NCBI GenBank assembly: GCA_947632625.1 | Contig: CANRPZ010000001.1 | Coordinates: 1 to 41,726, forward strand | Direction of reading: 5' to 3' | DNA: 41,726 bases | DNA from: an uncultured Bacilli bacterium | Lineage (GTDB): Bacteria; Bacillota_I; Bacilli_A; RF39; UBA660 | In this document: positions 8,601 to 17,295 of the stretch, in pieces | How positions within the stretch are numbered: position 1 is the stretch's first letter | Layout of the letters: the number at the start of each line of letters is the position of its first letter | Made by a program: the position numbers and the translations under genes | Notes under the pieces: generated by a model | Told to the model about the DNA's origin: nothing | The model's input: only the letters and a program-made list of their open reading frames with translations | Databases searched by the model: none

Positions 8601-9689
8601 CTATATCATTTTTAATAAAATTTCATTCATAATATATAGTTTGTCCGGATTTATGAAAATATTGCCTTTTTTTAAAATTAAATCTTTATTTTTTAAAAGT
8701 GGTTTTATAGGATACGTCTCTTCTAATTTTACCTGGTATTTTTCTTCAAACTCTTTTACATTAAATCCATTTATTAAACGAAAACCAAGCATTAGATGCA
8801 TATCCATAATATCTTTTTTGGTTAATAATTCTTTTTCTCCCACCAAATTTCCTTTTAAATAATCGGTTAAGGATTTTGTATTGGTGTAACGTACGCGATC
8901 GTTATAGCCAGAGGCCGATACCCCAAAGCCATAATATTCTTGATTATGCCAATAAACCAAGTTATGCATCGATTCATATCCCTTTTTAGCAAAATTACTT
9001 ATTTCATAATGAATAAAACCATTCTTCTTTAAAAAGTTACAAATAAAGCGATAAAGTTTAGCATCCACATCATCATCTAAACGTTTGGCATTTTGAATTT
9101 TTAATAAAGTGTTTTCTTCAATCATTAAGCTATAGGTACTAATATGAGTTGGTTTTAAAGATAAAATTTGTTTTAATTCTTTTTTTATACTTTTTTTATT
9201 ATCCATTGAAAAACCATATATGAAATCAATATTAAGATTAGAAAAATATTTTTTACAAAGTGCTATTTTGTTTTTAGCTTCTTCATAAGTATGTATTCTT
9301 CCCATTTGTTGTAATTTTGCTGGATTAAAAGATTCTATTCCTATACTTAAACGATTTACACGATTCTTTTTTAAAAACTCTAGCAATTCTTCATTTAAAT
9401 CATTTAAGTTGCACTCAAAAGTAAATTCTTTTAACTTACTCGTTTTAAAATAATTTAAAAGTTCAAATAAACGATGCAAATAAGGCATGGATAAACAAGA
9501 AGGCGTTCCACCTCCAATATAAAGAGTTTCAATTTCTTCTCCATTATAAAAATCTTTTATTTCAGCTTCTAAACAATCTAAATAAGGTCCTATCCATTTT
9601 TCATAATAAAGAACTTTACAAAAATCACAATACGTACAAATACTTTTACAAAAAGGAATATGAATATAAACATTTTTATTCTCTTTCAT
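8601..9689 (-). CDS. hemW: HemW-like radical SAM protein (heme chaperone family)
   Basis: A 362-residue radical SAM protein of the HemW/HemN-like family. YIHIPFCKSICTYCDFC gives the CxxxCxxC iron-sulfur motif plus the extra cysteine, and IETLYIGGGTPS is the SAM-binding glycine motif. NLNIDFIYGF and YEISNFAKKG are also typical. Bacillus carries hemW downstream of lepA, and here it lies two small genes away from lepA, supporting HemW rather than a true coproporphyrinogen oxidase. It overlaps the preceding 67-residue gene by 14 bp. I cannot judge from this window whether the cell makes heme. Confidence 0.9.
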   Translation of the reverse strand: MKENKNVYIHIPFCKSICTYCDFCKVLYYEKWIGPYLDCLEAEIKDFYNGEEIETLYIGGGTPSCLSMPYLHRLFELLNYFKTSKLKEFTFECNLNDLNEELLEFLKKNRVNRLSIGIESFNPAKLQQMGRIHTYEEAKNKIALCKKYFSNLNIDFIYGFSMDNKKSIKKELKQILSLKPTHISTYSLMIEENTLLKIQNAKRLDDDVDAKLYRFICNFLKKNGFIHYEISNFAKKGYESMHNLVYWHNQEYYGFGVSASGYNDRVRYTNTKSLTDYLKGNLVGEKELLTKKDIMDMHLMLGFRLINGFNVKEFEEKYQVKLEETYPIKPLLKNKDLILKKGNIFINPDKLYIMNEILLKMI

Positions 9690-9879
9690 AACGATCTTCC
9701 TCGGCTTCTTTTTCTAGCAATACTTTATCGAGCACTTTTTCAATTTCCATAAGAGTAGCTTTTTTTTCTAATAATTCAAAAAGTATAGCATCAACATCTT
9801 GTAAGGTTTTAGCTTTTTTAGCATATTCTAGTAAGGCATTCAATTCAACTTTATTTAGCCCGTTATTTTTTTCTGCCAT
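9676..9879 (-). CDS. Small unknown helical protein between lepA and hemW
   Basis: A 67-residue acidic protein, predicted almost wholly helical (KVELNALLEYAKKAKTLQDV, then a leucine-rich LLEKKATLMEIEKVLDKVLL). It overlaps the 352-residue gene before it (17 bp) and hemW after it (14 bp), so translation is probably coupled and the gene is likely real. I recognise no family. The short helix-rich form would suit an accessory or dimer-forming protein. Confidence 0.6.
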   Translation of the reverse strand: MAEKNNGLNKVELNALLEYAKKAKTLQDVDAILFELLEKKATLMEIEKVLDKVLLEKEAEEDRYERE

Positions 9880-10921
9880 TTTCTATTTCAATTTCCGTTT
9901 TATTATTAACTACTTTTAAATAAAAATCTAAATATTGAGAAAATAATGCATCCCGTTTTGCTAAATCAAGCATATAACTTTTAATACCTCTTCTATCCAT
10001 ACGTAAAACTTTTGAAACGTAGTTTATACCTAAATAATACTTAACAAAATATCGAGCAAATGTATCCTTTTCTTCTAAAGTAAAGTATCTCTTTTCTTTA
10101 TCAAGAAGCTCTTTTATTTTATAATCATCTATTTCATGCTGAAGCTCTTTAAGTTTTTCAGCGATAAGTTCCTTTTTCTCTGTTTGTTTTTCATGTAAGT
10201 AATGATTAAAATAACGAACAAGAGTATTTCTTTTAGCTAAATAATTTTTGGCTTTTTGATACGCAATTTCTTCTGCACTGCTATCATTCCCAATAGTTTC
10301 TAGAAATAAAAATTCATCGATATTAAAATTCATAACCGTTCTAAATCCTTTAGCGATATCTAAAACGGTGGTATTTAATAATTTGGCCATTGATTTAAAA
10401 GAAACTCGATAAGTTAAAGCAAGCAAAAACATTTCTTTTTGAAAATTATTCGGATAAGCACTAAATGGATTTTTAATCTCTCTTTGGTTATCTTCTTTTG
10501 CAAATCCATAAGGCTTTAAAAATTTTTGGATTTCTTCATAATAATCAGGGTTGGTAATCGCACTTAACTCGATAAGAACTTGCACTACTGATGTTTTTCT
10601 TTCACTCGCTGCTTTTTTTAAATCGATTTCGCCTGCTAAAAGTTTCTTTACAATTTCTAAAGATTGAAAATCACTTATTTTATTATAAGATAAATCTCGA
10701 TACAATACATTTTTGTATTTTTGAACAATTCTTTTATAACGCTCTGGATCATAAGCAACAGAGGAAGAATCATTTAACAACTCTATTATTTTAGGTATTA
10801 TATTTCGAGAAATGTTTAATTCTAAAGCAATTTGAATATAATTTTCTCCAGACATTACTTTTTCTTCAATGGAATCAATATATTTTATATAATCGGACTT
10901 TTCTAATCTTGTATTCGCCAT
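9863..10921 (-). CDS. Unknown protein with repeated helix-turn-helix-like segments
   Basis: A 352-residue soluble protein I do not recognise. Several short segments resemble helix-turn-helix units: NYIQIALELNISRNIIPKII (near 28-47), LKKAASERKTSVVQVLIEL (near 100), VSFKSMAKLLNTTVLDIAKG (near 173-192) and GINYVSKVLRMDRRGIKSYM (near 303-322). A charged coiled stretch lies between the last two. This suggests DNA or RNA binding with several modules. It follows lepA by 12 bp in the same direction and overlaps the next small gene. It occupies the region where Bacillus has hrcA after hemW, but it is not HrcA. Confidence 0.7.
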   Translation of the reverse strand: MANTRLEKSDYIKYIDSIEEKVMSGENYIQIALELNISRNIIPKIIELLNDSSSVAYDPERYKRIVQKYKNVLYRDLSYNKISDFQSLEIVKKLLAGEIDLKKAASERKTSVVQVLIELSAITNPDYYEEIQKFLKPYGFAKEDNQREIKNPFSAYPNNFQKEMFLLALTYRVSFKSMAKLLNTTVLDIAKGFRTVMNFNIDEFLFLETIGNDSSAEEIAYQKAKNYLAKRNTLVRYFNHYLHEKQTEKKELIAEKLKELQHEIDDYKIKELLDKEKRYFTLEEKDTFARYFVKYYLGINYVSKVLRMDRRGIKSYMLDLAKRDALFSQYLDFYLKVVNNKTEIEIENGRKK

Positions 10922-10933
10922 AGTTTACTACAC

Positions 10934-12730
10934 CTAACTTTCTTCTTTTAATATTTCCAAGAAGGCTTCTTTAGGAACCTCAACATTTCCAAGCATTTTC
11001 ATTTTCTTTTTACCTTCTTTTTGTTTTTCTAATAATTTTCGCTTTCGAGAAATATCTCCACCATAACATTTTGCCAGAACATTTTTTTTCATTGCACTAA
11101 TCGTTTCTCGAGCAATCACTTTTGTTCCAATACTGGCTTGAATAGGAACTTGAAACATTTGACGTGGAATAATATCTTTTAATTTTTCAACAATAAGTCT
11201 TCCTCTTTGGTAAGCAAAATCTTTATGGACAATAGTGGATAAGGCATCCACAATTTCACCATTTAATAAAATATTCATTTTTACTAACTTGCTTTCCTTA
11301 TAACCACATAGTTCATAATCAAAAGAAGCAAAACCTTTTGTAGTACTTTTTAATTTATCAAAAAAATCATAAACAATCTCTGATAAAGGAATTTCATAAT
11401 GGATATTAACTCTTGTATCTTCAATGTATTCTAAAGATTTATAAATCCCTCTTTTGTTTTGGCATAATTCCATTATTGGTCCAATATACTCACGAGGAAC
11501 AATTATATTCGTATAGATATAAGGTTCTTCTATTTTTTTTATGTAAGTAGCATCAGGCATTTTATTTGGAGAATCTATATCTAAAACCGTTCCATCCGTT
11601 TGATAAACTTTATATATAACACTTGGACTCGTAGCAATGATATCCAAATCAAATTCTCGTTCTAAACGGCTGATAATAATATCCATATGTAAAAGGCCTA
11701 AAAAACCCATACGAAATCCAAATCCTAAAGCAATAGAGTTTTCGGCTTCAAAAGTTAAAGCGGCATCATTCAATTTTAATTTTTCAATAGCTTCTTTTAA
11801 ATTTTCATATTTATTTGGTTCCACAGGAAATATTCCGGAATAAACCATAGGTTTCATTTTTTTGTAACCTTCAAGGGCTTTTGTAGCACCCTCTTTTTCG
11901 GTTGTAATGGTATCTCCAACCTCAACGCTCGTTATATCTTTGATACTTGCACAAACATACCCAACATCACCACTTTTTAAAATATCCAGTTTTTTTTCTT
12001 TTGGAGTATGTACGCCAAGTTCGCTCACTATAAAACAATTTCCACTCGCCATCATTTTAATCGTATCTTTTATTTTTAAAGACCCATCGACAACTTTTAC
12101 TAAAGCAACTATTCCTTTATAAGGATCAAAGTACGAATCAAATATTAAGGCTCTTAAAGGTTTATCCAAATGATTTTCGGGTGGTTTAATACGCGTAACA
12201 ACCGCATCTAAAAGTTCTTTTACTCCTTCACCTGTTTTGCCACTGCATAATAAAATTTCTTCTTCTTTAAAACCAAGGACATGTTTTAATTCCTCTTTTA
12301 TTTTCGAAACATTTGCGTTAGGTAAATCAATTTTATTAATAACGGGAATAATCGTTAAATCATTTTGCATAGCTAAATAAAGATTGGCAAGCGTTTGTGC
12401 TTCAATTCCCTGGGCGGCATCCACAACTAAAATAGCTCCTTCACAAGCAGCAAGGCTTCTTGAAACCTCATAGGAAAAATCAACATGCCCAGGGGTATCA
12501 ATTAAATTTAAAATATAATTTTCATTTTGATAAGTATAATTTAAACAAACAGCATTTAATTTTATTGTAATGCCGCGTTCTCTTTCTAAATCCATACTAT
12601 CTAGGACTTGCTCCACCATTTCTCTTTTATCTATTGCATGAGTAAGTTCTAGCATACGATCGGCAAGAGTACTTTTCCCGTGATCAATATGAGCGATAAT
12701 AGAGAAATTACGTATATTTTCTTGTTTCAT
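10934..12730 (-). CDS. lepA: Elongation factor 4 (LepA)
   Basis: A 598-residue translational GTPase that binds the ribosome and influences back-translocation or initiation. The G domain begins IRNFSIIAHIDHGKSTLADRM (G1), with DTPGH (G3) and NKIDLP (G4). The family-specific C-terminal domain ends GGDISRKRKLLEKQKEGKKKM, diagnostic for LepA. Full length for the family. I start at the ATG at 12730, three codons inside the longest frame, because the GTG before it would overlap the GAGG ribosome site. It follows mraY, whereas in Bacillus it follows yqxA. Confidence 0.97.
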   Translation of the reverse strand: MKQENIRNFSIIAHIDHGKSTLADRMLELTHAIDKREMVEQVLDSMDLERERGITIKLNAVCLNYTYQNENYILNLIDTPGHVDFSYEVSRSLAACEGAILVVDAAQGIEAQTLANLYLAMQNDLTIIPVINKIDLPNANVSKIKEELKHVLGFKEEEILLCSGKTGEGVKELLDAVVTRIKPPENHLDKPLRALIFDSYFDPYKGIVALVKVVDGSLKIKDTIKMMASGNCFIVSELGVHTPKEKKLDILKSGDVGYVCASIKDITSVEVGDTITTEKEGATKALEGYKKMKPMVYSGIFPVEPNKYENLKEAIEKLKLNDAALTFEAENSIALGFGFRMGFLGLLHMDIIISRLEREFDLDIIATSPSVIYKVYQTDGTVLDIDSPNKMPDATYIKKIEEPYIYTNIIVPREYIGPIMELCQNKRGIYKSLEYIEDTRVNIHYEIPLSEIVYDFFDKLKSTTKGFASFDYELCGYKESKLVKMNILLNGEIVDALSTIVHKDFAYQRGRLIVEKLKDIIPRQMFQVPIQASIGTKVIARETISAMKKNVLAKCYGGDISRKRKLLEKQKEGKKKMKMLGNVEVPKEAFLEILKEES

Positions 12731-12752
12731 AAGTATCACTACCTCTATTATA

Positions 12753-12785
12753 CTTATTTTTAAAAAAAAGAAAAGAATTTTTTCT
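12753..12785 (-). terminator. Weak intrinsic terminator after mraY
   Basis: On the minus strand GAAGAA, four A, TTCTT are followed by a run of T just after the mraY stop. The stem is short and AT-rich, so termination may be partial and lepA may also be reached by read-through. Confidence 0.35.
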
Positions 12786-12790
12786 TCCCT

Positions 12791-13783
12791 TTATATCCAT
12801 ACACCATAGGTAATAGCTGCCATAGCAAGTAAAAAACCAACAACCCAAAATAATTTTACAATATCCGTTTCAGCCCATCCTAGTTGTTCAAAATGATGAT
12901 GCAAAGGGGCCATTTTAAATACTTTTTTATGAAACTTTGTTATCGCAATAATTTGAATAAAACTGGATAATGTTTCAATAACAAATACACCACCAACTAA
13001 AACTAAAGATAGTTCGTGTCTGGTTACAATCGCAACCGTTGCTAAAGCGCCACCTAAAGCAAGGCTTCCTAAATCTCCCATAAAGATTTTGGCAGGATGC
13101 GTATTATAAAGTAAAAAGCCAAGTAAACTCCCTACCAAAAGGAAACAAAAGATAGCGACCTCTTCATAACCTTCCATCCATCCTGTATTCCAAGCAATAA
13201 TACCAAAAGCTAAAAATGCAATCGCTGATAAACCTCCTGCTAATCCATCCAATCCATCTGTAATATTTACAGCATTTGAGGTTCCAACTAAAACAAATAA
13301 TATAAAAATACCAAAGACCCATCCCATCGGAATATTAATTCCTAAAGATGTAATCCATAAAACTGGCTCTCCACCATTTTTCATAAAGATATAGAAAAAG
13401 ACAAGCGCAATTCCCATTTGCATTAAAAATTTGGTCGTGATACTAATTCCTTTATTATTTTTAAATTTTATTTTCAAATAATCGTCCATAAAACCTAAAA
13501 AAGCATAACTTATAAAAACAAATATTAAAATAATTAAATTATGACTTAAAGAAATACTACCCCTTATATAAAGTAAGAATAAGGAAACTAAAACAGGAAT
13601 TATGAAGATAAAACCTCCCATCGTAGGTGTCCCATTCTTTTTTAAATGCCTTTCTCCAATCGTATGACTTACATTCTGTCCTAATTTTCTTCGACGCGCA
13701 AATCTTACAAAAAAGAAACCAAAAAGCATCGATATCACAAAGCCTAGCATGATGGACATCGCAGCTTTTGCTAATATTAACAT
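12791..13783 (-). CDS. mraY: Phospho-N-acetylmuramoyl-pentapeptide-transferase (MraY)
   Basis: A 330-residue polytopic membrane enzyme that makes lipid I from UDP-MurNAc-pentapeptide and undecaprenyl phosphate. Visible family motifs are GERHLKKNGTPTMGG near the start, DDYLK on the first cytoplasmic side, NAVNITDGLDGLAGG in the active site, and PLHHHFEQLGW near the C-terminus. About ten membrane segments are present and length is normal. GAGGTG sits eight bases before the ATG. It follows spoVD, as in Bacillus apart from the missing murE. Because the spoVD 5' half is cut off by the element, its expression may depend on a promoter within the 3' spoVD segment or read-through from the recombinase gene. 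Confidence 0.97.
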   Translation of the reverse strand: MLILAKAAMSIMLGFVISMLFGFFFVRFARRRKLGQNVSHTIGERHLKKNGTPTMGGFIFIIPVLVSLFLLYIRGSISLSHNLIILIFVFISYAFLGFMDDYLKIKFKNNKGISITTKFLMQMGIALVFFYIFMKNGGEPVLWITSLGINIPMGWVFGIFILFVLVGTSNAVNITDGLDGLAGGLSAIAFLAFGIIAWNTGWMEGYEEVAIFCFLLVGSLLGFLLYNTHPAKIFMGDLGSLALGGALATVAIVTRHELSLVLVGGVFVIETLSSFIQIIAITKFHKKVFKMAPLHHHFEQLGWAETDIVKLFWVVGFLLAMAAITYGVWI

Positions 13784-13856
13784 TTTTGTATCACCTCGTA
13801 ATCTAAATTATACACTATTTTTTTCCAAACATTCTATTCCGTTTTCAAAATTTACA

Positions 13857-14720
13857 CTAGTTAGACAATAGTAAGGAAACTTGCCCACCTTCTAAAGCAT
13901 AGTAATTTCCTTCCGGACTTTGATATAGAACTTTATCTCCTTCGCCACTCGTTAAAACTTGAAACCCTTTCAGTTGTTTTTTGGCTTCCTGAAGACTTAA
14001 GCCAACAACATTAGGAAGCATAACGTATTTTTGATCAAGCCATGTATATTCTCGGGGCATTCCTTCATTTGTTTTTGGATACCCATATAAACTAATAGCG
14101 GTTTTAAAAACATTTTTGGCAATCGGAGCGGAAACAACTCCTCCATATTGTGTAACACCTTTGGGATTATCAATTGCTACATATACTACAATTTCTGGGT
14201 CATCTGCTGGCATAAAGCCCATAAAAGATAAAATATAATTTCCAACCATATAAGCACCATCTTTTACTTTTTGCGCCGTTCCAGTCTTTCCTCCAATTCG
14301 GTAGTTTTCAATATATGCGTTTTTCCCTGAGCCATTCGCAACAACACTTTCTAAAGCGTATCTTACCATTTTACTTGTATCTTCACTAATCACACGAACT
14401 CCTTCATCGGGTTTAAACAATTTTATAACGCTATTGGTTTCGGGCTCTGTCATTTTTGATACAATATAAGGAGTATGTAAAATTCCGCCATTAATCGCTG
14501 CCGAAACTGCACGCACTTGTTGAATAGGTGTAACACTTATCCCTTGACCAAAACTTGTTGTTGCAAGTTCTACTGGACCCATTTTATCTAGAGAAAATAA
14601 TATTCCACTTGCTTCTCCATTTAAATCTACTCCTGTTTTTTTACCAAAACCAAAACTTTGAATATAATTTAATAAACGTTCTGCTCCGAGCTTTTGACCC
14701 ATTACAACAAACCCTGGGTT
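13857..14720 (-). pseudogene. spoVD: spoVD, 3' segment (interrupted by integrated element)
   Basis: The C-terminal half of a SpoVD-type class B penicillin-binding protein, starting mid-gene at the Asn codon of the SxN motif (14718-14720). After it come PGFVVMGQKLGAERL, the KTG triad in GGKTGTAQK and one PASTA domain (VMLPNVVGLSLQEAKKQL). No stop or frameshift is present. The first ATG (14702) has no ribosome site, so this piece is not an independent gene. If the bases between the two GGTTAC cores were removed, codons 1-349 of the 5' segment would join this segment in frame to give 635 residues, close to Bacillus SpoVD (about 646). SpoVD builds spore cortex peptidoglycan. The clean frame suggests recent insertion or continuing selection. 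Confidence 0.93.
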
Positions 14721-14744
14721 ACTTTTTTACAAGCAAGAGAGACT
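14717..14744. other. Left attachment junction (core plus arm)
   Basis: GGTTAC core (14717-14722), 10-bp spacer, then the arm GCAAGAGAGACT (14733-14744). The bases left of the core belong to spoVD. The arm is the exact reverse complement of the one at the right junction, at the same distance from its core. Confidence 0.88.
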
Positions 14745-14762
14745 TTTTAACTAAAAAAATTT

Positions 14763-16367
14763 TTATTTTCTCATATTTATTTCAATTTCTTCATCTTGTT
14801 TAGCAAAATTAAAGACAACCTGTAACTTTAAATGCTTTCTATCACTATCGATTTTACTCACGAGCACTTTATCAATAAATAAATTAAAATATTTTTTAAT
14901 ATTATTTCTAATGTCCAATTGAAATTCTAACTCTTTTTTTATATTTAAAATTAAAGGTTCATAATAATTAAATTTGGAATCCATTTTTAGTAAATCATTT
15001 TTTAGTTTCAATATCATTTCCTGTATTTTTTTATTTTTACTTTTAAATTCTTCTTCACTAATTAATCTTTTTAAAAACATATCTAGTAATCGTTCTTTAA
15101 ATGTTTCTTGCTCTTTTATTTTTGCTTCTAAAGTTTTATGTGTACAAATACCATTACTTTCTTTAAGTAAAAAGATATAATCTTTTACAATTGCATTTAA
15201 TATTTCCGTTTTATTTTCTATAAATTTTTCCAACCTATTAGCAAAAATTTCATCTAACTGTTTTTCATATAATATTGGTGTTTTACATCCCTTTATACCA
15301 TGTCTCAAATATTCATTACATTGCCAAACAGGATTTTCTTTTCTTTTACCACTTGCTGTTCTTATAAAAGTTGTATGATGTTCTATGCAAAATAATTTCG
15401 ATGTATAATTCTTATTTTCTAGATAAAATTCTTTATTTAAAACGTTTTTATTCCATATTTCTGTTCTTTTCTCTAATATTTTGTTCGCTTTATTCCAAAT
15501 TTTTTCTGTAACAATAGGAGGAATTATTTCCGGAGTTGCTTTTTCAAGTACCCATTCCTCTTTAGGATTCAATTTTTTCTTATGCGTTTTGTAATCCACA
15601 ATACTACTCATATTGGCAGTATACCATCCCTTGTATCGATAATTTTTAATCATTTTCTTTAATGTTGCATCACTAAAAATTTTACCTTTTCTAGTATAAT
15701 ATCCATTTTCTGCTAAAATTTCTCCGATTTTTTTGAACCCATATTCTCCTGATGAATATAAATTATATAATAATTTTACAGCAGGAGCTTCTTTTTCATT
15801 TATAATCAGTTTACAATCTTTTTTATTATAACCATAAAGCCCTCCCCCACCAACTTTTCGATCCTTAACGCTTCTTTTAATACCAAATTTTACTCTTTCT
15901 GATAGTTTACGAACCTCATCTTGGGCCATGCTTGCCATTAAAGTTAATCGAAATTCGCTGTCTGGATAAATCGTATTTATATTATCGGAAATAAAAAAGA
16001 CAATAACACCATAATTTAATAATAATTGAGTATATTTTATACTATCGATTGTATTACGAGCAAATCTAGAAACCTCTTTTGTTAAAATTAAATCAATTTT
16101 TCCTAATCTAGCATCCTCTATCATTTTTAAAAACTGCTCTCTTTTATAAACTTGCGTTCCACTTATCCCCTCATCACTATAACTTGCGACATGCAACCAT
16201 GAGTTCACATTAGAAATCATATCGTGAAAATATTTCACTTGATTTTCTAACGAATTTAATTGATCATCCTTATCCGTTGAAACTCGCCCATAATCTGCAA
16301 CTCTTAAATTCATATCATAAATTGTTTTACCGAGCATTAACTCCCTTCTTGCCTGAATTATATCCAA
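14763..16367 (-). CDS. Large serine recombinase of the spoVD element
   Basis: A 534-residue site-specific recombinase. The N-terminal resolvase domain has the nucleophile Ser30 in DYGRVSTDKDDQLNSLENQ, then YSDEGISGT, KEVSRFARN and the SMAQDEVRKLSERV segment. The recombinase domain follows (about 175-290, with KKIGEILAENGYYTRKG). A zinc-ribbon-like region with paired Cys/His comes next (LFCIEHH ... WQCNEYLRHGIKGC), then a long coiled coil (about 400-500) typical of enzymes that control direction of integration. The start is a TTG preceded by AAAGGA. It lies next to the left junction, the usual place for an integrase. It should cut at the GGTTAC core. Confidence 0.95.
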   Translation of the reverse strand: MDIIQARRELMLGKTIYDMNLRVADYGRVSTDKDDQLNSLENQVKYFHDMISNVNSWLHVASYSDEGISGTQVYKREQFLKMIEDARLGKIDLILTKEVSRFARNTIDSIKYTQLLLNYGVIVFFISDNINTIYPDSEFRLTLMASMAQDEVRKLSERVKFGIKRSVKDRKVGGGGLYGYNKKDCKLIINEKEAPAVKLLYNLYSSGEYGFKKIGEILAENGYYTRKGKIFSDATLKKMIKNYRYKGWYTANMSSIVDYKTHKKKLNPKEEWVLEKATPEIIPPIVTEKIWNKANKILEKRTEIWNKNVLNKEFYLENKNYTSKLFCIEHHTTFIRTASGKRKENPVWQCNEYLRHGIKGCKTPILYEKQLDEIFANRLEKFIENKTEILNAIVKDYIFLLKESNGICTHKTLEAKIKEQETFKERLLDMFLKRLISEEEFKSKNKKIQEMILKLKNDLLKMDSKFNYYEPLILNIKKELEFQLDIRNNIKKYFNLFIDKVLVSKIDSDRKHLKLQVVFNFAKQDEEIEINMRK

Positions 16368-16384
16368 TTTTTCAAGTCCTTTCT

Positions 16385-16570
16385 TTAGGTTTGAAATTCT
16401 AATAATAACTTATCAATTTTTTTCCCTAATAAATTTTGCATTTTATTATAAATATCCAAAGATATTATTTTTTTTTCATATAAATCTTTATTGATAGACA
16501 TTCTTAATTTTAAAATAAGATACTCTTTGGGTAATTTTTTGGTTTTCTCTTTTTCATTTATAAAATCCAA
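16385..16570 (-). CDS. Small protein beside the recombinase, candidate directionality factor
   Basis: A 61-residue basic, helical protein starting at a TTG (16568-16570) that follows a strong AGGAGGAGG by seven bases. A longer frame begins upstream, but its extra codons encode the ribosome site itself, so I reject it. The C-terminal part (LYEKKIISLDIYNKMQNLL) resembles short SHOCT-like helices. It ends 17 bp before the recombinase and is probably co-transcribed. Serine recombinases need a small partner to excise; SPbeta uses a protein of about this size (SprB). I see no sequence match to SprB, so the role is inferred from size and place. Confidence 0.65.
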   Translation of the reverse strand: MDFINEKEKTKKLPKEYLILKLRMSINKDLYEKKIISLDIYNKMQNLLGKKIDKLLLEFQT

Positions 16571-16606
16571 ATAAATTCCTCCTCCTATTAAAATTATTAA
16601 ATTCAA

Positions 16607-16635
16607 GCAAAAAAAAGAACTTATATAAAATTCTT
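16607..16635 (-). terminator. Intrinsic terminator ending the ABC operon of the element
   Basis: On the minus strand AAGAATTTTATATAAGTTCTT folds into an eight-pair stem (one wobble) and is followed by a run of T. It separates the transporter genes from the small protein and recombinase, which therefore probably have their own promoter. Confidence 0.6.
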
Positions 16636-16652
16636 AATAAATTCTTAATCAA
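16630..16652 (-). repeat. Tandem ATTAAGAATTT repeat
   Basis: Two head-to-tail copies of ATTAAGAATTT (minus strand) lie between the last transporter gene and the small protein gene, partly in the terminator. They could be an operator or simple AT-rich duplication. A clear sigma-factor site for the recombinase pair was not found nearby. Confidence 0.35.
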
Positions 16653-17295
16653 AATAATTTTTATTTAAATTAATTTTAAACAAATTAAAACAAAATAATA
16701 GAATATCAAGAATAACTAAAAAGGCTATTGATATTGCATACCCATTATAATAATACGAAAAAATTAAAAAAAGAAGATATCCTACAAAAAAAATAGTATA
16801 AAATTTATTTTTATAAATAATTACACTTACTATTGCCAAAAGCAAACTATAAGCCCAAATAAGATCTAAAAAAAATAGCGATGGAAAAAAAGTAAATTTT
16901 CCTATAAGAATATAATATAAAAACGAAAGAATAAAAGCGTGTCCAATTTTATATATAAACAAAAATACAGAAAGAACGATTGTTTTTTTTAAATACCAAT
17001 TTTTATCATTAATGCGAGTAAAAATATTTATTTTTGACACAATCAAATCTTGAATGATTAAATAATATATTAAATAGATTTGAAAAAAAAGTAGAAATAA
17101 TTTTAATATTAATAATAATATATTGGCTTGATTTAAGCTAATATTTCCATAAAATACATCGAATAAGCTATAAGTTCCATTTTTATATATAAGTCCAATA
17201 CTACAAATGAGAACAATTTCTAAAAAAAGAAAAAGGATTATTTGCTTCCATTTATTTTTTAAGTTATAAAATGTTTTTTTTATAAAATATTGCAT
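16645..17295 (-). CDS. Element cargo: membrane protein C (ABC permease-like)
   Basis: A 216-residue very hydrophobic protein with about six membrane segments and a basic N-terminus (FIKKTFYNLKNKWK). No family motif is visible. Its ATG overlaps the stop of the preceding membrane protein (TGATG), so the two are translationally coupled. With the ABC ATPase and the two other membrane proteins it probably forms a transport complex. It is the last gene before the terminator. Confidence 0.7.
   Translation of the reverse strand: MQYFIKKTFYNLKNKWKQIILFLFLEIVLICSIGLIYKNGTYSLFDVFYGNISLNQANILLLILKLFLLFFQIYLIYYLIIQDLIVSKINIFTRINDKNWYLKKTIVLSVFLFIYKIGHAFILSFLYYILIGKFTFFPSLFFLDLIWAYSLLLAIVSVIIYKNKFYTIFFVGYLLFLIFSYYYNGYAISIAFLVILDILLFCFNLFKINLNKNYFD

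Noticed and set aside
8482..8862. Plus-strand frame across hemW and the cadherin-like gene
   Set aside because: It is antisense to two well supported genes, with no ribosome site or protein-like pattern.
11637..12122. Plus-strand frames inside lepA
   Set aside because: Shadows of lepA codons on the opposite strand.
16385..16606. Longer 73-residue version of the small protein
   Set aside because: Its extra codons translate the AGGAGGAGG ribosome site; the internal TTG has ideal spacing.
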